A stretch of 64,000 nucleotides of DNA from Antrihabitans spumae (GTDB lineage Bacteria > Actinomycetota > Actinomycetes > Mycobacteriales > Mycobacteriaceae), in the NCBI RefSeq assembly GCF_043944905.1, contig NZ_JBIMSN010000106.1:62001-126000 (forward strand), read 5' to 3'. Positions 8,581 to 17,623 of this stretch are shown here, one piece after another (position 1 is the stretch's first letter; each line of letters starts with the position of its first letter). The notes under the pieces are model-generated. The model was not told the DNA's origin. It saw nothing but the letters and a program-made list of their open reading frames with translations, and ran no database searches. The position numbers were made by a program, and so were the translations under genes.

Positions 8581-10098
8581 CTAGCGCGCGGTCGGCCGCA
8601 CAATTGGGAACAAGATGGTTTCTCTGATTCCGTGTCCGGTCAGTGCCATCAGCAACCTGTCGATTCCCATACCCGTTCCGGTCGTAGGCGGCATTCCGTG
8701 CTCCATTGCAGCGAGGAACTCTTCGTCGAGAACCATAGCCTCGTCGTCACCCGCCGACGCCAGGCGAGCCTGATCGACGAAACGCTCGCGCTGCACCACG
8801 GGATCGACCAATTCCGAATAGCCCGTTGCCAATTCGAAACCGCGAACATAAAGGTCCCACTTCTCGGTGACACCGGGGACGGATCGGTGCGCACGAGTCA
8901 GCGGTGACGTTTCCACAGGGAAATCGCGAACGAAAGTAGGGGCGTGCAACTTGTCGCCGTACTGGTGTTCCCACAACTCTTCGACAAGTTTGCCGTGGCC
9001 GTACCCCTTGCCTTCGGGAATCTCCAGTCCGACGCGCTCGGCAAGTTCGAGCAATTCTGTGACGCTGGTATCAGGGGTGACCTCGACTCCGATGCTTTCG
9101 GACAACGACGGATACATCTGCACCGTCGTCCACTCGCCCGACAGATCGTATTCGGTGCCGTCGGCGAGAGTGACGACCTGAGTTCCGAGCGCCTCCTGAG
9201 CAACTTCCTGTATCAATTCCCTGATCATCCTCGCGGAATCGTCGTAGGTTCCGTAGGCCTCGTAGGTTTCCAGCATCGCGAATTCCGGAGAATGCGTCGC
9301 GTCGGAACCTTCGTTTCGGAAGTTCCGATTGATCTCGAAGACCTTCTCTATGCCACCGACCACACACCGCTTGAGAAATAGCTCGGGCGCGATCCGCAGG
9401 AACAAGTCGATGTCGAGTGCGTTCGAATGCGTTACGAACGGACGGGCCGCCGCACCGCCGTGCAGTGTTTGCAGCATCGGTGTCTCGACTTCGAGAAAAC
9501 CACGTGCCTCCAGTGCATTTCGGAGCGCACGCACAACAGCAATCCGCTTGCGCGCCATTTCGCGCGCCTGCGGACGAACGATCAAGTCGACATAGCGTTG
9601 CCGGACCCGCGATTCTTCGTTCATTTCCTTGTGCGCGACCGGGAGTGGTCGTAGCGATTTCGCTGCCATCTCCCACGAATCGGCTAGAACGCTCAATTCG
9701 CCACGCCGCGAACTGATTACCTCGCCACGAACGAATACGAAATCACCGAGGTCGACGTCGAACTTCCAGTCCGCCAACGATTCTGCGCCTACTCCGGCGA
9801 GGCTGATCATGGCCTGCAGTTGCGTCCCGTCACCTTCCTGCAAAGTGGCGAAGCAGAGCTTTCCGGTGTTGCGCAGGAAGATGATTCGGCCCGCAACTCC
9901 AACGGTTTGCCCTGTTGCGGTGTCGACGGCCAAGTCCGGATACAGCGCGCGAACCTCGGCAAGCGTATGGGTGCGAGCAACCGAGACCGGATACGCCTCA
10001 CGGCCCTGCTCGAGCAGTCGGTCGCGCTTGGCCTGACGCACCCTGATCTGCTCCGGGGTGTCGTCGACGGGCGGCGTATTCGTATCACTCACGACCAC
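8581..10098 (-). CDS. lysS: Lysyl-tRNA synthetase, class II
   Basis: A 505-residue cytoplasmic enzyme that charges tRNA-Lys with lysine. An N-terminal OB-fold anticodon-binding domain (about 55-165, with VGVAGRIIFLRNTGKLCFATL) is followed by the class II catalytic core. Motif 2 is FRNEGSDATHSPEF and motif 3 is GTGMGIDRLLMALTG. Length is normal. The start is GTG at 10098, and another GTG two codons on is equally possible. The TetR gene ends 15 bases upstream on the same strand, so some lysS transcription may come from that promoter. lsr2 follows, as in mycobacteria. Confidence 0.96.
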   Translation of the reverse strand: MVVSDTNTPPVDDTPEQIRVRQAKRDRLLEQGREAYPVSVARTHTLAEVRALYPDLAVDTATGQTVGVAGRIIFLRNTGKLCFATLQEGDGTQLQAMISLAGVGAESLADWKFDVDLGDFVFVRGEVISSRRGELSVLADSWEMAAKSLRPLPVAHKEMNEESRVRQRYVDLIVRPQAREMARKRIAVVRALRNALEARGFLEVETPMLQTLHGGAAARPFVTHSNALDIDLFLRIAPELFLKRCVVGGIEKVFEINRNFRNEGSDATHSPEFAMLETYEAYGTYDDSARMIRELIQEVAQEALGTQVVTLADGTEYDLSGEWTTVQMYPSLSESIGVEVTPDTSVTELLELAERVGLEIPEGKGYGHGKLVEELWEHQYGDKLHAPTFVRDFPVETSPLTRAHRSVPGVTEKWDLYVRGFELATGYSELVDPVVQRERFVDQARLASAGDDEAMVLDEEFLAAMEHGMPPTTGTGMGIDRLLMALTGHGIRETILFPIVRPTAR

Positions 10099-10113
10099 GC
10101 AGCCTATCGGTAG

Positions 10114-10755
10114 TCACTCCCGTACCCAGCGGGCGGTTTGCTCCTCCCAGGTCGGCGGGGTCCCCGGCAGGTCGTCGCCACCGGTGTTCCGCAGTCCGTC
10201 GATGATCACGGCCAGTTGCCTCGTCCGTAGCTCGGCGGTCCGGGCGCTGTCGCCGAGTGCGCTTTTCGCAATGAGCTCGAGGAGGTAGGACACGTCCAGA
10301 TACGTGACGCCCGATCGCAATTGCCCCGTCGCCTGGGCGCGCTCGAACAATTCGACACCGAGCGCCAACATTCGTTCGGCTTTGCCAAGCTGTTCGGCTG
10401 TCGGAGTGAAGGTGCCCGCCAGCCGGACTGTCAGTGAGTGCGTGTCTGCCTCGACGATGCGACGCAGGAAGTCGACGTAGGCGTCCCAGGGGTCTGCGTC
10501 GCTGCTCAGAGCACGTTCCACCTCTTCGAGGTACTTGTCCTGCCCGCGGGAGCACAGGGTGGAGAGGAGTTCCTCTTTGCCTGCATAGCGGTTGTACAGT
10601 GCACCGATTCCGACGCCTGCTCGCCTCGCGACAGCCGACATCGGTGCCGACGGATCCGTCACGAACACCTCACGCGCCGCGTCCAGAATGGTCGCGTCGT
10701 TGCGTTCGGCCTCGGCGAACCGCCCACGCCGAGAGTGCGACGTCTGCTCTGACAT
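10114..10755 (-). CDS. TetR-family regulator
   Basis: A 213-residue TetR protein. The N-terminal HTH (about 20-65) reads AAREVFVTDPSAPMSAVARRAGVGIGALYNRY. The rest is a helical ligand domain like that of regulators controlling a divergent alpha/beta hydrolase or epoxide hydrolase. It is transcribed away from the broken epoxide hydrolase, with 83 bases between. That gap carries two identical 20-base palindromes (10773-10792 and 10801-10820), which are its probable operators. It lies just upstream of lysS. The reading frame is intact although its likely target gene is not. Confidence 0.9.
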   Translation of the reverse strand: MSEQTSHSRRGRFAEAERNDATILDAAREVFVTDPSAPMSAVARRAGVGIGALYNRYAGKEELLSTLCSRGQDKYLEEVERALSSDADPWDAYVDFLRRIVEADTHSLTVRLAGTFTPTAEQLGKAERMLALGVELFERAQATGQLRSGVTYLDVSYLLELIAKSALGDSARTAELRTRQLAVIIDGLRNTGGDDLPGTPPTWEEQTARWVRE

Positions 10756-10772
10756 TCCTCGACCATACCCCG

Positions 10773-10820
10773 TGAACGGAATGATCCGTTCAGTTATTCT
10801 TGAACGGAATGATCCGTTCA
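10773..10820. promoter_or_regulatory. Twin TetR operators
   Basis: TGAACGGAATGATCCGTTCA occurs twice, at 10773-10792 and 10801-10820, with start-to-start spacing of 28 bases. Each copy has perfect eight-base arms (TGAACGGA/TCCGTTCA) around ATGA. The pair fills the divergent promoter between the TetR gene and the epoxide hydrolase pseudogene, where a TetR dimer or pair of dimers would block both promoters. Confidence 0.85.
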
Positions 10821-10838
10821 AATCACGGGAGCAGCACA

Positions 10839-12001
10839 ATGACAGAGTCCAGCGCGCAGATCCGTCCGTTCGAAGTGGAGATCGCGGAAGCGGCGATCCA
10901 GGATCTGAAGGCCCGCATCGCCAACACACGTTGGCCCGAGCAACTCCCCGGCGCCGAGTGGGAACAGGCGTTCCCGTCTCCTACCTGAAGGAACTCGCGA
11001 CCTACTGGGGCAACGAATTCGATTGGCGCGCAGCAGAAGAGCGACTCAACCAGAATGCGCAATACCTGACCGAGATCGACGGGCAGACCATCCACTTCTT
11101 CCACGTCCGCTCTCCCGAGCCCAATGCGACGCCGCTGGTACTCCTGCACGGGTGGCCGGGATCGGTGGTCTAGTTCCTCAACGTCATCGGTCCGCTCAGC
11201 GATCCTCGTGCGCACGGCTTGGACCCCGACCAGGCCTTCCACCTCGTCATTCCCTCGATGGCCTGCTTCGGTTTCTCGACTCCCCTCTCCGACAGCGGGT
11301 GGGGCAGCATGCGCAACGCCAAGGCCTTCACGCAGCTCATGAGCATGCTCGGCTACGAGAAATACGGCGTTCAAGGTGGCGACTACGGCGCCTTCGTCGC
11401 GCCCGACATGGGTCGTGTCGCACCCGAGCGTGTGATCGGCGTGCACGTCAACGCGGCAACGTTCGGCTTCATCCCTCTCGGCCCGGTGTCGGACGACGAC
11501 CTCGCGGACATGACGGAAACCGAACGTGAACGCGTCGCACGCCTCGGCTACTGGACTTCCGAGCAGGACGGCTACTTCAAGGTTCAGGCAACTCGGCCGC
11601 AGACGGTCGGGTACGGCCTCTCCGACTCCCCCACCGGTCAGCTCGCATGGATCGTCGAGAAGTTCAAGGAATGGACCAACAGCACCAAAACGCTTCCCGA
11701 GGACGCTGTTTCGCGCGACGAGATCCTCGCCGACGTGTCGCTGTACTGGTTCACAGGCACCGCGACGTCCTCGGCGAACATGTACTACGAGAGCATGCAC
11801 GGCGGCGAATGGCCGGTGCCGTCGAGCGTTCCGACCGGCGTCGCCGCGTTCGCTGAAGACGTATCGATTCGCCGCTACGGCGAGGAGGGCTACAACATCG
11901 TGCACTGGAGCGACTTCGAGGTCGGCGGGCACTTCGCCGCGCTCGAAACTCCGGACCTACTGGTCGGCGATATCCGTAAGTTCTTCGCCGCACTCGGCTG
12001 A
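10839..12001 (+). pseudogene. Epoxide hydrolase, broken by a frameshift and a stop
   Basis: Together the frames spell a full alpha/beta-hydrolase epoxide hydrolase of about 385 residues with an N-terminal EHN domain. The ATG at 10839 has GGGAG upstream. The first frame runs IRPFEVEIAEAAIQDLKARI ... GAEWEQ and is then lost by an apparent one-base deletion near 10969, where GAACAGGCGTT would be expected to read GAACAGGGCGTT. The next frame resumes at VPVSYLKELATYW. It meets TAG at 11171-11173, in the usually conserved GSVVEFL context, and then continues in the same frame to 12001. The nucleophile motif GGDYGAF lies after both lesions. Sequencing error could explain one lesion but less easily two. 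Confidence 0.85.
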
Positions 12002-12032
12002 AACCGCTCCAACGCCCGGACGTCCGGGGCCG

Positions 12033-12482
12033 TCAGCTTGCGACGACGGTCTCGGACACTCGGTCGAAATGGGCTGCACCCGAAGCCACTTGAAGTAGGC
12101 CGGCCGCCTGGATCGCCTTGTAGCCACCGACCAGATCCGTCGCCCTGTGCAGACCGAGCTGCTTCAGCGCAGCCGCCGCCAGGCTCGACGTGTACCCCTC
12201 CGAGCACACCACGATCCACTCGACGTCGTGATCGACAGCCAACGCGATACGGGCCGAACTGGTTGGATCGCAACGCCATTCGAGCACATTGCGCTCGATG
12301 GCCAAAGCGCCGGGAAGAGCGCCTTCGCGGACCCGCTGCGCCTGCGGTCGAATATCGACCAGAATCGCGCCGCGCGCGACCGCCTCGGGTAGCTCGAATG
12401 CGTAGATGCGAGCGAGCTGCTCACGCGCCTGCTCCAGCATCTCGTCGATCGAAAGTCGTTGTTCTGCAACTTTTCTTGTCAT
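12033..12482 (-). CDS. Rhodanese-domain protein
   Basis: A 149-residue single-domain rhodanese-like protein. It has the typical LVDIRP strand, an EGALPGALAIERN segment, and the active-site loop CSEGYTSS with Cys93. Such proteins carry sulfur as a cysteine persulfide. The ATG at 12482 is two bases after the stop of the cysteine dioxygenase gene, so the two are almost certainly co-transcribed and translationally coupled. The pairing suggests a role in handling sulfur from cysteine breakdown. The acceptor is unknown. Confidence 0.87.
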   Translation of the reverse strand: MTRKVAEQRLSIDEMLEQAREQLARIYAFELPEAVARGAILVDIRPQAQRVREGALPGALAIERNVLEWRCDPTSSARIALAVDHDVEWIVVCSEGYTSSLAAAALKQLGLHRATDLVGGYKAIQAAGLLQVASGAAHFDRVSETVVAS

Positions 12483-12484
12483 CG

Positions 12485-13090
12485 CTACAGATCTCCCTCT
12501 GGCATGTCGGTGAGCTTGGTCCGAGTGCGACGCAATCGCTGCCCGTCGGCAACTTCGTAGTAGGACATCGCAGTCAGCGGTGGCGAGTAGGCGTGGACGC
12601 TGAGCGTCGGTTCGGAAACGTCGGAACCACCTGGCACGTCCGGAGCACGCATCACGTCGTGCACCCACCCGATCGGGAACGAGGCCTGGTCGCCGGCGCT
12701 CAGCGTCCGACGTCGCAGTTCCGCACCGGTCCAACGGTATTCGGACAACGCGCCACTGAGAACGGTGAGTGCACCGAGAGAGCCCGCGTGATCGTGCAGT
12801 TCGGTCGATTGGTCGGGAATCCAGCTGATCAACCAGACGTCGACGTCGTCGTCGGAGCTGAGTCGGACGGCCCAGCGATTGCCTGTCGGCCACTGTCCAC
12901 CGGATGGCAGCAGGTGGTCGTAGTGCCCGTTCAGGACGTCGACAGCGCCTTCGTCGGTGAGCCGCAGCAGGTCGGCCGGGCGCAGTCGAGTGGGAAGCGC
13001 CGCAGCTATAACGCGATCGGAGATGTCACGAGACGCGGGTTTTGCGGGCTGAGCAGGTACACGTGTTTCCACAGAAGATGCGGAGAGCAT
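12485..13090 (-). CDS. Cysteine dioxygenase family protein
   Basis: A 201-residue cupin of the type I cysteine dioxygenase family, which oxidises cysteine to cysteine sulfinate using non-heme iron and oxygen. The iron ligands are visible as His99 and His101 (ELHDHAGS) and His144 (GWVHDV). The family aromatic residues (YDHLLP, HAYSPPL, MSYYEV) are also present. The gene starts the two-gene unit with the rhodanese protein. About 125 non-coding bases separate it from coaX, so it probably has its own promoter. The substrate could be another thiol, since the family includes 3-mercaptopropionate dioxygenases. Confidence 0.87.
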   Translation of the reverse strand: MLSASSVETRVPAQPAKPASRDISDRVIAAALPTRLRPADLLRLTDEGAVDVLNGHYDHLLPSGGQWPTGNRWAVRLSSDDDVDVWLISWIPDQSTELHDHAGSLGALTVLSGALSEYRWTGAELRRRTLSAGDQASFPIGWVHDVMRAPDVPGGSDVSEPTLSVHAYSPPLTAMSYYEVADGQRLRRTRTKLTDMPEGDL

Positions 13091-13216
13091 GAGGTTTCTC
13101 CAGGAAGTGTTAGTTGGTAAAGGCAGACGTCAGCCTCGACAACACTCCTGGGCACTCATGCGGGTAATCACCAGAAAAGTGTAGCACCTACGGTCGCAAA
13201 CCCAAGCAGGAGAAAG

Positions 13217-14020
13217 CTAAGCGTTGCGCAGGCGCCCCTTGGCGAGGTTGCGCTCGTAGACCAGGCGCAGGCCTTCCAGCGCGAGGTCCGGCTCGTGATG
13301 GGCGATCACGTCGGATTCCGGAATGATCAGCGGCGCGCTGTCCCCGGTGGCAATCACAGCGACGTCGTCGCCTTCGAAGCCGGGAAGATCCGCCCTGACC
13401 CGCCGGACAAGGCCATCGACCATTCCCGCGAAACCGAATACCGCTCCAGCCTGCATACATTCGACAGTGTTCTTGCCGACTGCCGATCGCGGCCGCAGCA
13501 ACTCCGCTTTGCGCAACGACGCGCTGTGCACAAGCGCATCCATGGAGATCTCGACGCCGGGGGCGATGCAGCCGCCGAGGAATTCGCCTTTGGCGGAAAT
13601 CACGTCGACGCACGTCGCTGTTCCGAGATCGACGACGATCGCGGGCGTCCGGTAGAGGTGATGCGCCGCAATGCTGTTGACGATCCGGTCGGCGCCGACC
13701 TCCTTCGGGTTGTCGACGAGCAACGGCACTCCGGTGCGAACACCCGGCTCGACGACAACGTGCGGTACATGACCCCAGTACTTTCGCAACATCGTACGAA
13801 GCTCGCGCAACACCGACGGAACCGTGGAAAGTGCTGACACACCGGTGATTCCCTCGATATGGCTGCCGAGCAGACCTCTCAGGGCAAGCGCAAGCTCGTC
13901 CGCGGTGATCCTTGCGTCGGTGTGCATACGCCAGTCCCGCACCAGCTTCGAGTGCGATCCGGAGCCGGTGAACAAACCGAGGACGATGTTCGTGTTGCGA
14001 ACATCGATCGTGAGCAGCAT
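13217..14020 (-). CDS. coaX: Pantothenate kinase, type III
   Basis: A 267-residue type III pantothenate kinase catalysing the first step of CoA synthesis. The N-terminal phosphate-binding strand is MLLTIDVRNTNIVLGLF. Other family marks are GADRIVNSIAAHH, the DLGTATCVDVI segment and GGCIAPGVEIS. Length is normal. It is the last gene of the pantothenate/folate operon and starts 13 bases after panD ends, so CoA synthesis genes sit in series (panC, panD, coaX). In M. tuberculosis the equivalent gene product (Rv3600c) is reported as inactive under tested conditions; nothing here decides that. Confidence 0.94.
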   Translation of the reverse strand: MLLTIDVRNTNIVLGLFTGSGSHSKLVRDWRMHTDARITADELALALRGLLGSHIEGITGVSALSTVPSVLRELRTMLRKYWGHVPHVVVEPGVRTGVPLLVDNPKEVGADRIVNSIAAHHLYRTPAIVVDLGTATCVDVISAKGEFLGGCIAPGVEISMDALVHSASLRKAELLRPRSAVGKNTVECMQAGAVFGFAGMVDGLVRRVRADLPGFEGDDVAVIATGDSAPLIIPESDVIAHHEPDLALEGLRLVYERNLAKGRLRNA

Positions 14021-14033
14021 CTACCGGCGCCGG

Positions 14034-14453
14034 TCAGACTACGGAAAGCGTACGGGGAGTGATCAATCCGGAACCGGCCGGCGCGTGAGCCGGATCGGAG
14101 CCGAGTTCGACAGGCTTGTTCGCCTCATCGACGAACACGACACGCGGCTTGTAATCGCGCACTTCCTGCTCGTTCATCGTGCCGTACGCGATCAGAATCA
14201 CCAGATCGCCAGGCGCGACGAGATGCGCTGCCGCACCGTTGATTCCGATCACGCCGGAACCCGCCTCGCCGGTGATGACGTAGGTCTCGAGGCGCGCACC
14301 GTTGGTGATGTCGACAATGCAGACCTGCTCGCCTTCGAGCAGATCGGCTGCCTCCATCAGGTCGCGGTCGACGGTCACCGACCCCACGTAATGCAGGTCG
14401 GCATGAGTTACCGTCGCGCGGTGGATCTTGGATTTCATCATGGTCCGGAACAT
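14034..14453 (-). CDS. panD: Aspartate 1-decarboxylase
   Basis: A 139-residue proenzyme that self-cleaves to form a pyruvoyl group and makes beta-alanine from aspartate. The cleavage site is the Gly24-Ser25 bond in HYVGSVTV. The substrate-binding segment GARLETYVI and the GSGVIGINGAAAHL core are typical. The C-terminal tail beyond about residue 115 is variable in actinobacteria; in M. tuberculosis it is where pyrazinoic acid acts. The ATG at 14453 lies 13 bases after panC. Confidence 0.96.
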   Translation of the reverse strand: MFRTMMKSKIHRATVTHADLHYVGSVTVDRDLMEAADLLEGEQVCIVDITNGARLETYVITGEAGSGVIGINGAAAHLVAPGDLVILIAYGTMNEQEVRDYKPRVVFVDEANKPVELGSDPAHAPAGSGLITPRTLSVV

Positions 14454-14466
14454 CGCTGGCCCTTTC

Positions 14467-15429
14467 CTAGTGGGTGGAACTGCTGAGTGGGTTGGACTGT
14501 GCGGTGTCGTCGGTCTGCGGATCCTCGGTCTGCGGATCCTCTGTCCGGATACCGAGCGAGACACCGACGTTGTCGATAAGCCGAGTGGTACCGATGCGGG
14601 CCGCGACCAGCAAGCGACCTTGGCCGTTCTCCGGCGCCGGACCGAGGTCGGCGCCACGAAGTTCCAGGTAGTCGACCTCGAACTCGGAAACTGCCGCAAG
14701 CACCGACCGAGCCGTCGCGAGCACAGCCTCGGCACCCTTGGGGCCTGCGCTCGCGCCTGCGAGCAGTGCCGCCGATAACGCCGTCGCGGCTTCCCGCTGG
14801 TCCGGATCGAGATAGCGGTTGCGCGAGGACATCGCGAGGCCGTCTGCTTCGCGGATGGTCTGGACTCCCACGATCCGAACGTCGAAGTTCAGGTCGCGGA
14901 CCAACTGCCGGATCAAAGCAAGCTGCTGATAGTCCTTTTCGCCGAAGTAGGCATTTGTCGGTCGCGCGATCTGCAGCAGTTTCGCGACGACGGTGAGCAT
15001 CCCCGCGAAATGTGTAGGCCTGCTTGCACCTTCGAGGTCGGCTCCAACCGGGCCCGGATGGACCATCGTGCGACGGCCATCCGGATACATGTCGCCCACC
15101 GATGGCGCGAACACAACCTCGACACCTTCGTTGCGCAGCATGGCGATGTCGGCGTCGAGCGTCCGCGGATATGCGTCCAGGTCCTCCCCTGCGCCGAACT
15201 GCAGTGGATTGACGAAGATCGACACGATCACAACCGAATTGGCACGCTTGGCCTGCCGGACGATCTCGATGTGACCGCGGTGCAGCGCGCCCATCGTCGG
15301 CACCAGCGCGACACTTCGACCGACGCCGCGCAGCGCGTTCGAGATCGCGGTGACAACCTTCGGGTCGTGATGAACCGTCAGTTCACCCGGGACGAAGGCA
15401 CCCTGCAACGGGTTGGCTGTTGTGGTCAT
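14467..15429 (-). CDS. panC: Pantothenate synthetase
   Basis: A 320-residue ATP-dependent ligase joining pantoate and beta-alanine. It shows PTMGALHRGH with the HxGH nucleotide site, GEKDYQQ, and the KMSKS-like loop AMSSRN. The C-terminal tail has a perfect 15-base direct repeat (14513-14527 and 14528-14542), giving EDPQTEDPQTDD, an acidic extension unlikely to matter for catalysis. The ATG overlaps the stop of the DUF2520 gene by four bases, so the two are translationally coupled. Confidence 0.96.
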   Translation of the reverse strand: MTTTANPLQGAFVPGELTVHHDPKVVTAISNALRGVGRSVALVPTMGALHRGHIEIVRQAKRANSVVIVSIFVNPLQFGAGEDLDAYPRTLDADIAMLRNEGVEVVFAPSVGDMYPDGRRTMVHPGPVGADLEGASRPTHFAGMLTVVAKLLQIARPTNAYFGEKDYQQLALIRQLVRDLNFDVRIVGVQTIREADGLAMSSRNRYLDPDQREAATALSAALLAGASAGPKGAEAVLATARSVLAAVSEFEVDYLELRGADLGPAPENGQGRLLVAARIGTTRLIDNVGVSLGIRTEDPQTEDPQTDDTAQSNPLSSSTH

Positions 15430-16367
15430 CTCCCCTCCTCCAACAGGTCGATCAGTTCCGCGCCGGCACCGATGCGCTGTGCCGAACGCAACGACATCGC
15501 TCGATAGCCGGCCGCAAGGTCAGGATCGGCGGCTTCGAGCACCGCGAGGTGTGCCGCGACCGCAGCGACGTCGCCACGGGCGACGGGGCCGGTCAGTGCC
15601 GACTGTCCCCGTCGCAGCGCGTTGTCGAGCGCCGCCGAAAGCAGGGGCGCGAGCATACGTTCTGCGACACCGTTCGGCTGTTCGTCGATGGTCTGCTGAC
15701 CGAGCAATTCCTGTCCTGCCAACGCAACCCGAAGTGCCGCAACAGCATCCACCACCAACGTGACGAGATGATTGCTGCCGTGCGCAAGAGCCGCGTGATA
15801 GAGAGTTCGGTTGGCCTCCGCTACGCGCACCGGTTCGCCGCCGATCTCGATGACCAACGATTGTGCGACCGCATAACCGATTTCGTCTGCCGCGGTGATG
15901 CCGAAGCAGGCGTTGGCGAGTCGCGCGGTGTCCTCGTCGTGGCCGGTGAAGGTCATTGCAGGGTGAATGGCGAGCGGCGTCGCACCGAGTGCGGTCAGCG
16001 GCGCAAGGACACCGATGCCGTTTGCACCGGACGTATGCGCGACAAGTGCACCCGGGCGCACAACGCCCGTCGACGCCAGCCCGCTGACGATCGATGCGAG
16101 TTCGGAATCCGGTACGGCGAGAACGAGCAGTTCGCTTCGCTTTGCCACTTCGTCGATCGGGAGAATGCGCGATTCGGGAAGCCGGGTTTCCGCGCGGTGC
16201 ACCGAAGCGCTGGATACTGCGGAAACTCCGAAGACGATGTGGCCGACTCGTTCGAGAGCGGCACCGATTGCGGTTCCTACGCGACCTGCCGAGACGATTC
16301 CTACCGTCAATCGTGCAGGTGCTGGGCCACCGGCGTGGCTTGCTGAGGTCAACCCATAGGAGGTCAA
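15426..16367 (-). CDS. Rossmann-like/DUF2520 protein (Rv3603c-like)
   Basis: A 313-residue two-domain protein. The N-terminal Rossmann domain begins VGIVSAGRVGTAIGAALERVGH, and a DUF2520 helical domain follows (AIHPAMTFTG, then NRTLYHAALAHGSNHLVTLV). The overall design resembles 6-phosphogluconate- or ketopantoate-reductase-type dehydrogenases. Its place directly before panC, with overlapping stop and start, supports a role in pantoate supply, but this is inference. It matches the gene at this position in mycobacteria. Confidence 0.82.
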   Translation of the reverse strand: MTSYGLTSASHAGGPAPARLTVGIVSAGRVGTAIGAALERVGHIVFGVSAVSSASVHRAETRLPESRILPIDEVAKRSELLVLAVPDSELASIVSGLASTGVVRPGALVAHTSGANGIGVLAPLTALGATPLAIHPAMTFTGHDEDTARLANACFGITAADEIGYAVAQSLVIEIGGEPVRVAEANRTLYHAALAHGSNHLVTLVVDAVAALRVALAGQELLGQQTIDEQPNGVAERMLAPLLSAALDNALRRGQSALTGPVARGDVAAVAAHLAVLEAADPDLAAGYRAMSLRSAQRIGAGAELIDLLEEGR

Positions 16368-16476
16368 CGCTGTCCTCTCGTTCGTTCCAGTCCCGCTCAG
16401 CGGGTACCAGACGTCCTTCGCACAGGATATCGGCTACAACATCGCCGAAGCTATGGAGCGGAGAGTGATCTACGGC

Positions 16477-17511
16477 TCACTGGCCATGGCGCGAGCGACG
16501 ACCGGAACCCTCGCTGCCGACCGTCTCCGACCGAAGATTCGCCATCAGTTCGGCGACGGAAATGCTCTTCGGGGCCGTGCCGTCGTCCTCAGCGGCCTCT
16601 GCTTCGGCGCGGCGACGACGCCGTGAGCCCGCGGCAGGCTCGGGTAGCGGGGGCAGCTCGGCGTCGACGTCAGGCTCGAACTCCGCCTCGGGCTCGAACT
16701 CCGCCTCGGGCTCTAAGATCGGCTCGGGCTCGAAGATCGGCTCGGGCGCGGTGTCGGCAGCGTCGTCGTACTGCGGCAGCTGCTGCTCTGGAGTCGAAAC
16801 CACAGATGGCGCCAGCGTCGGCGCCGGGGCGGTTGGCATGGGGCCGAACTCGGGGATGGCCGCGACCTCCGCGGTCACCGGTTCGTCGTACGGCGTCGCA
16901 AATTGCGGTCGTTGATTGTTGTCGGCAACGTAGGCGGGATCCGGCGGACGATTGCGATCGAATACGGGAACGTCGCGACCGTTCTGAAGATCTCGAGCCC
17001 GGGGTTCCCGGTAATCCGGATAGTCGCCGTCCTGGCCACTCGCCAATTCCTGCACCCGCGTCGAATCGGCACGCAGGGCGACACGTTCCGACGGCAGCTG
17101 ACCGTCGAAGAGGACCTGCAGGTTCGCGCGCAACGCGACAAGTTCGGCACGAAGTCCAGCGAGTTCTTCGGCATCGGCACGAACTTCTCGCCGTACGCGG
17201 GCCTCTACACCCATCTCGAACTCGCGTCGTGCGGAGATCTCGCGCTCCAACTGCAATTCGTAGACCGTCTGCAGATCGCGGGCCTTCGCCTTGTCGACGG
17301 CGGATTCTCGACGGTATTTCGTCATCGCGATACCGCCGACTATGGCGGCCCACGCGGCGGCGACGACGCCGACGCGAAGCAGTTGCACACTGTCGGCAAA
17401 GATGAGAAAAATGCTCGCGATCAGGCCCAATCCGAGCATTGCCGCCAGGATCAGCTGGCCCGCGCTGCGTCGGCCGCGACGCGGCGACTTGGTGCGGGAA
17501 GCGGACGTCAT
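16477..17511 (-). CDS. Membrane protein with charged repeat-rich tail (Rv3604c-like)
   Basis: A 344-residue protein. Two N-terminal membrane helices (about 20-40 and 47-63: LILAAMLGLGLIASIFLIF, VGVVAAAWAAIVGGIAM) are followed by a likely coiled coil (about 70-130, LEREISARREFEMGVEARV). The long low-complexity tail is rich in Pro and Glu, with repeats such as EPEPILEPEAEFEPEAEFEP. It ends with a short conserved-looking ISVAELMANLRSE. Position matches Rv3604c in the pan-fol operon. Function is unknown; the layout suggests a membrane scaffold. The ATG at 17511 avoids an upstream stretch that does not look coding. Confidence 0.78.
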   Translation of the reverse strand: MTSASRTKSPRRGRRSAGQLILAAMLGLGLIASIFLIFADSVQLLRVGVVAAAWAAIVGGIAMTKYRRESAVDKAKARDLQTVYELQLEREISARREFEMGVEARVRREVRADAEELAGLRAELVALRANLQVLFDGQLPSERVALRADSTRVQELASGQDGDYPDYREPRARDLQNGRDVPVFDRNRPPDPAYVADNNQRPQFATPYDEPVTAEVAAIPEFGPMPTAPAPTLAPSVVSTPEQQLPQYDDAADTAPEPIFEPEPILEPEAEFEPEAEFEPDVDAELPPLPEPAAGSRRRRRAEAEAAEDDGTAPKSISVAELMANLRSETVGSEGSGRRSRHGQ

Positions 17512-17623
17512 GACGCCAAGGGTAGCTGTCGAGAGGTCGAGAACCGTGGAGCGGTGCGGCGATTCTGCCGCTCGGTAGTCGTGCGGAGGCGACCGATTTC
17601 GGCCATAACGGACGTCTCGAGCA

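Noticed and set aside
13091..13216. Leader upstream of the cysteine dioxygenase considered as a second SAM or cysteine riboswitch
   Set aside because: Only short fragments such as GCATGAGTGCCC recall the SAM-IV start; the following paired segments are absent.
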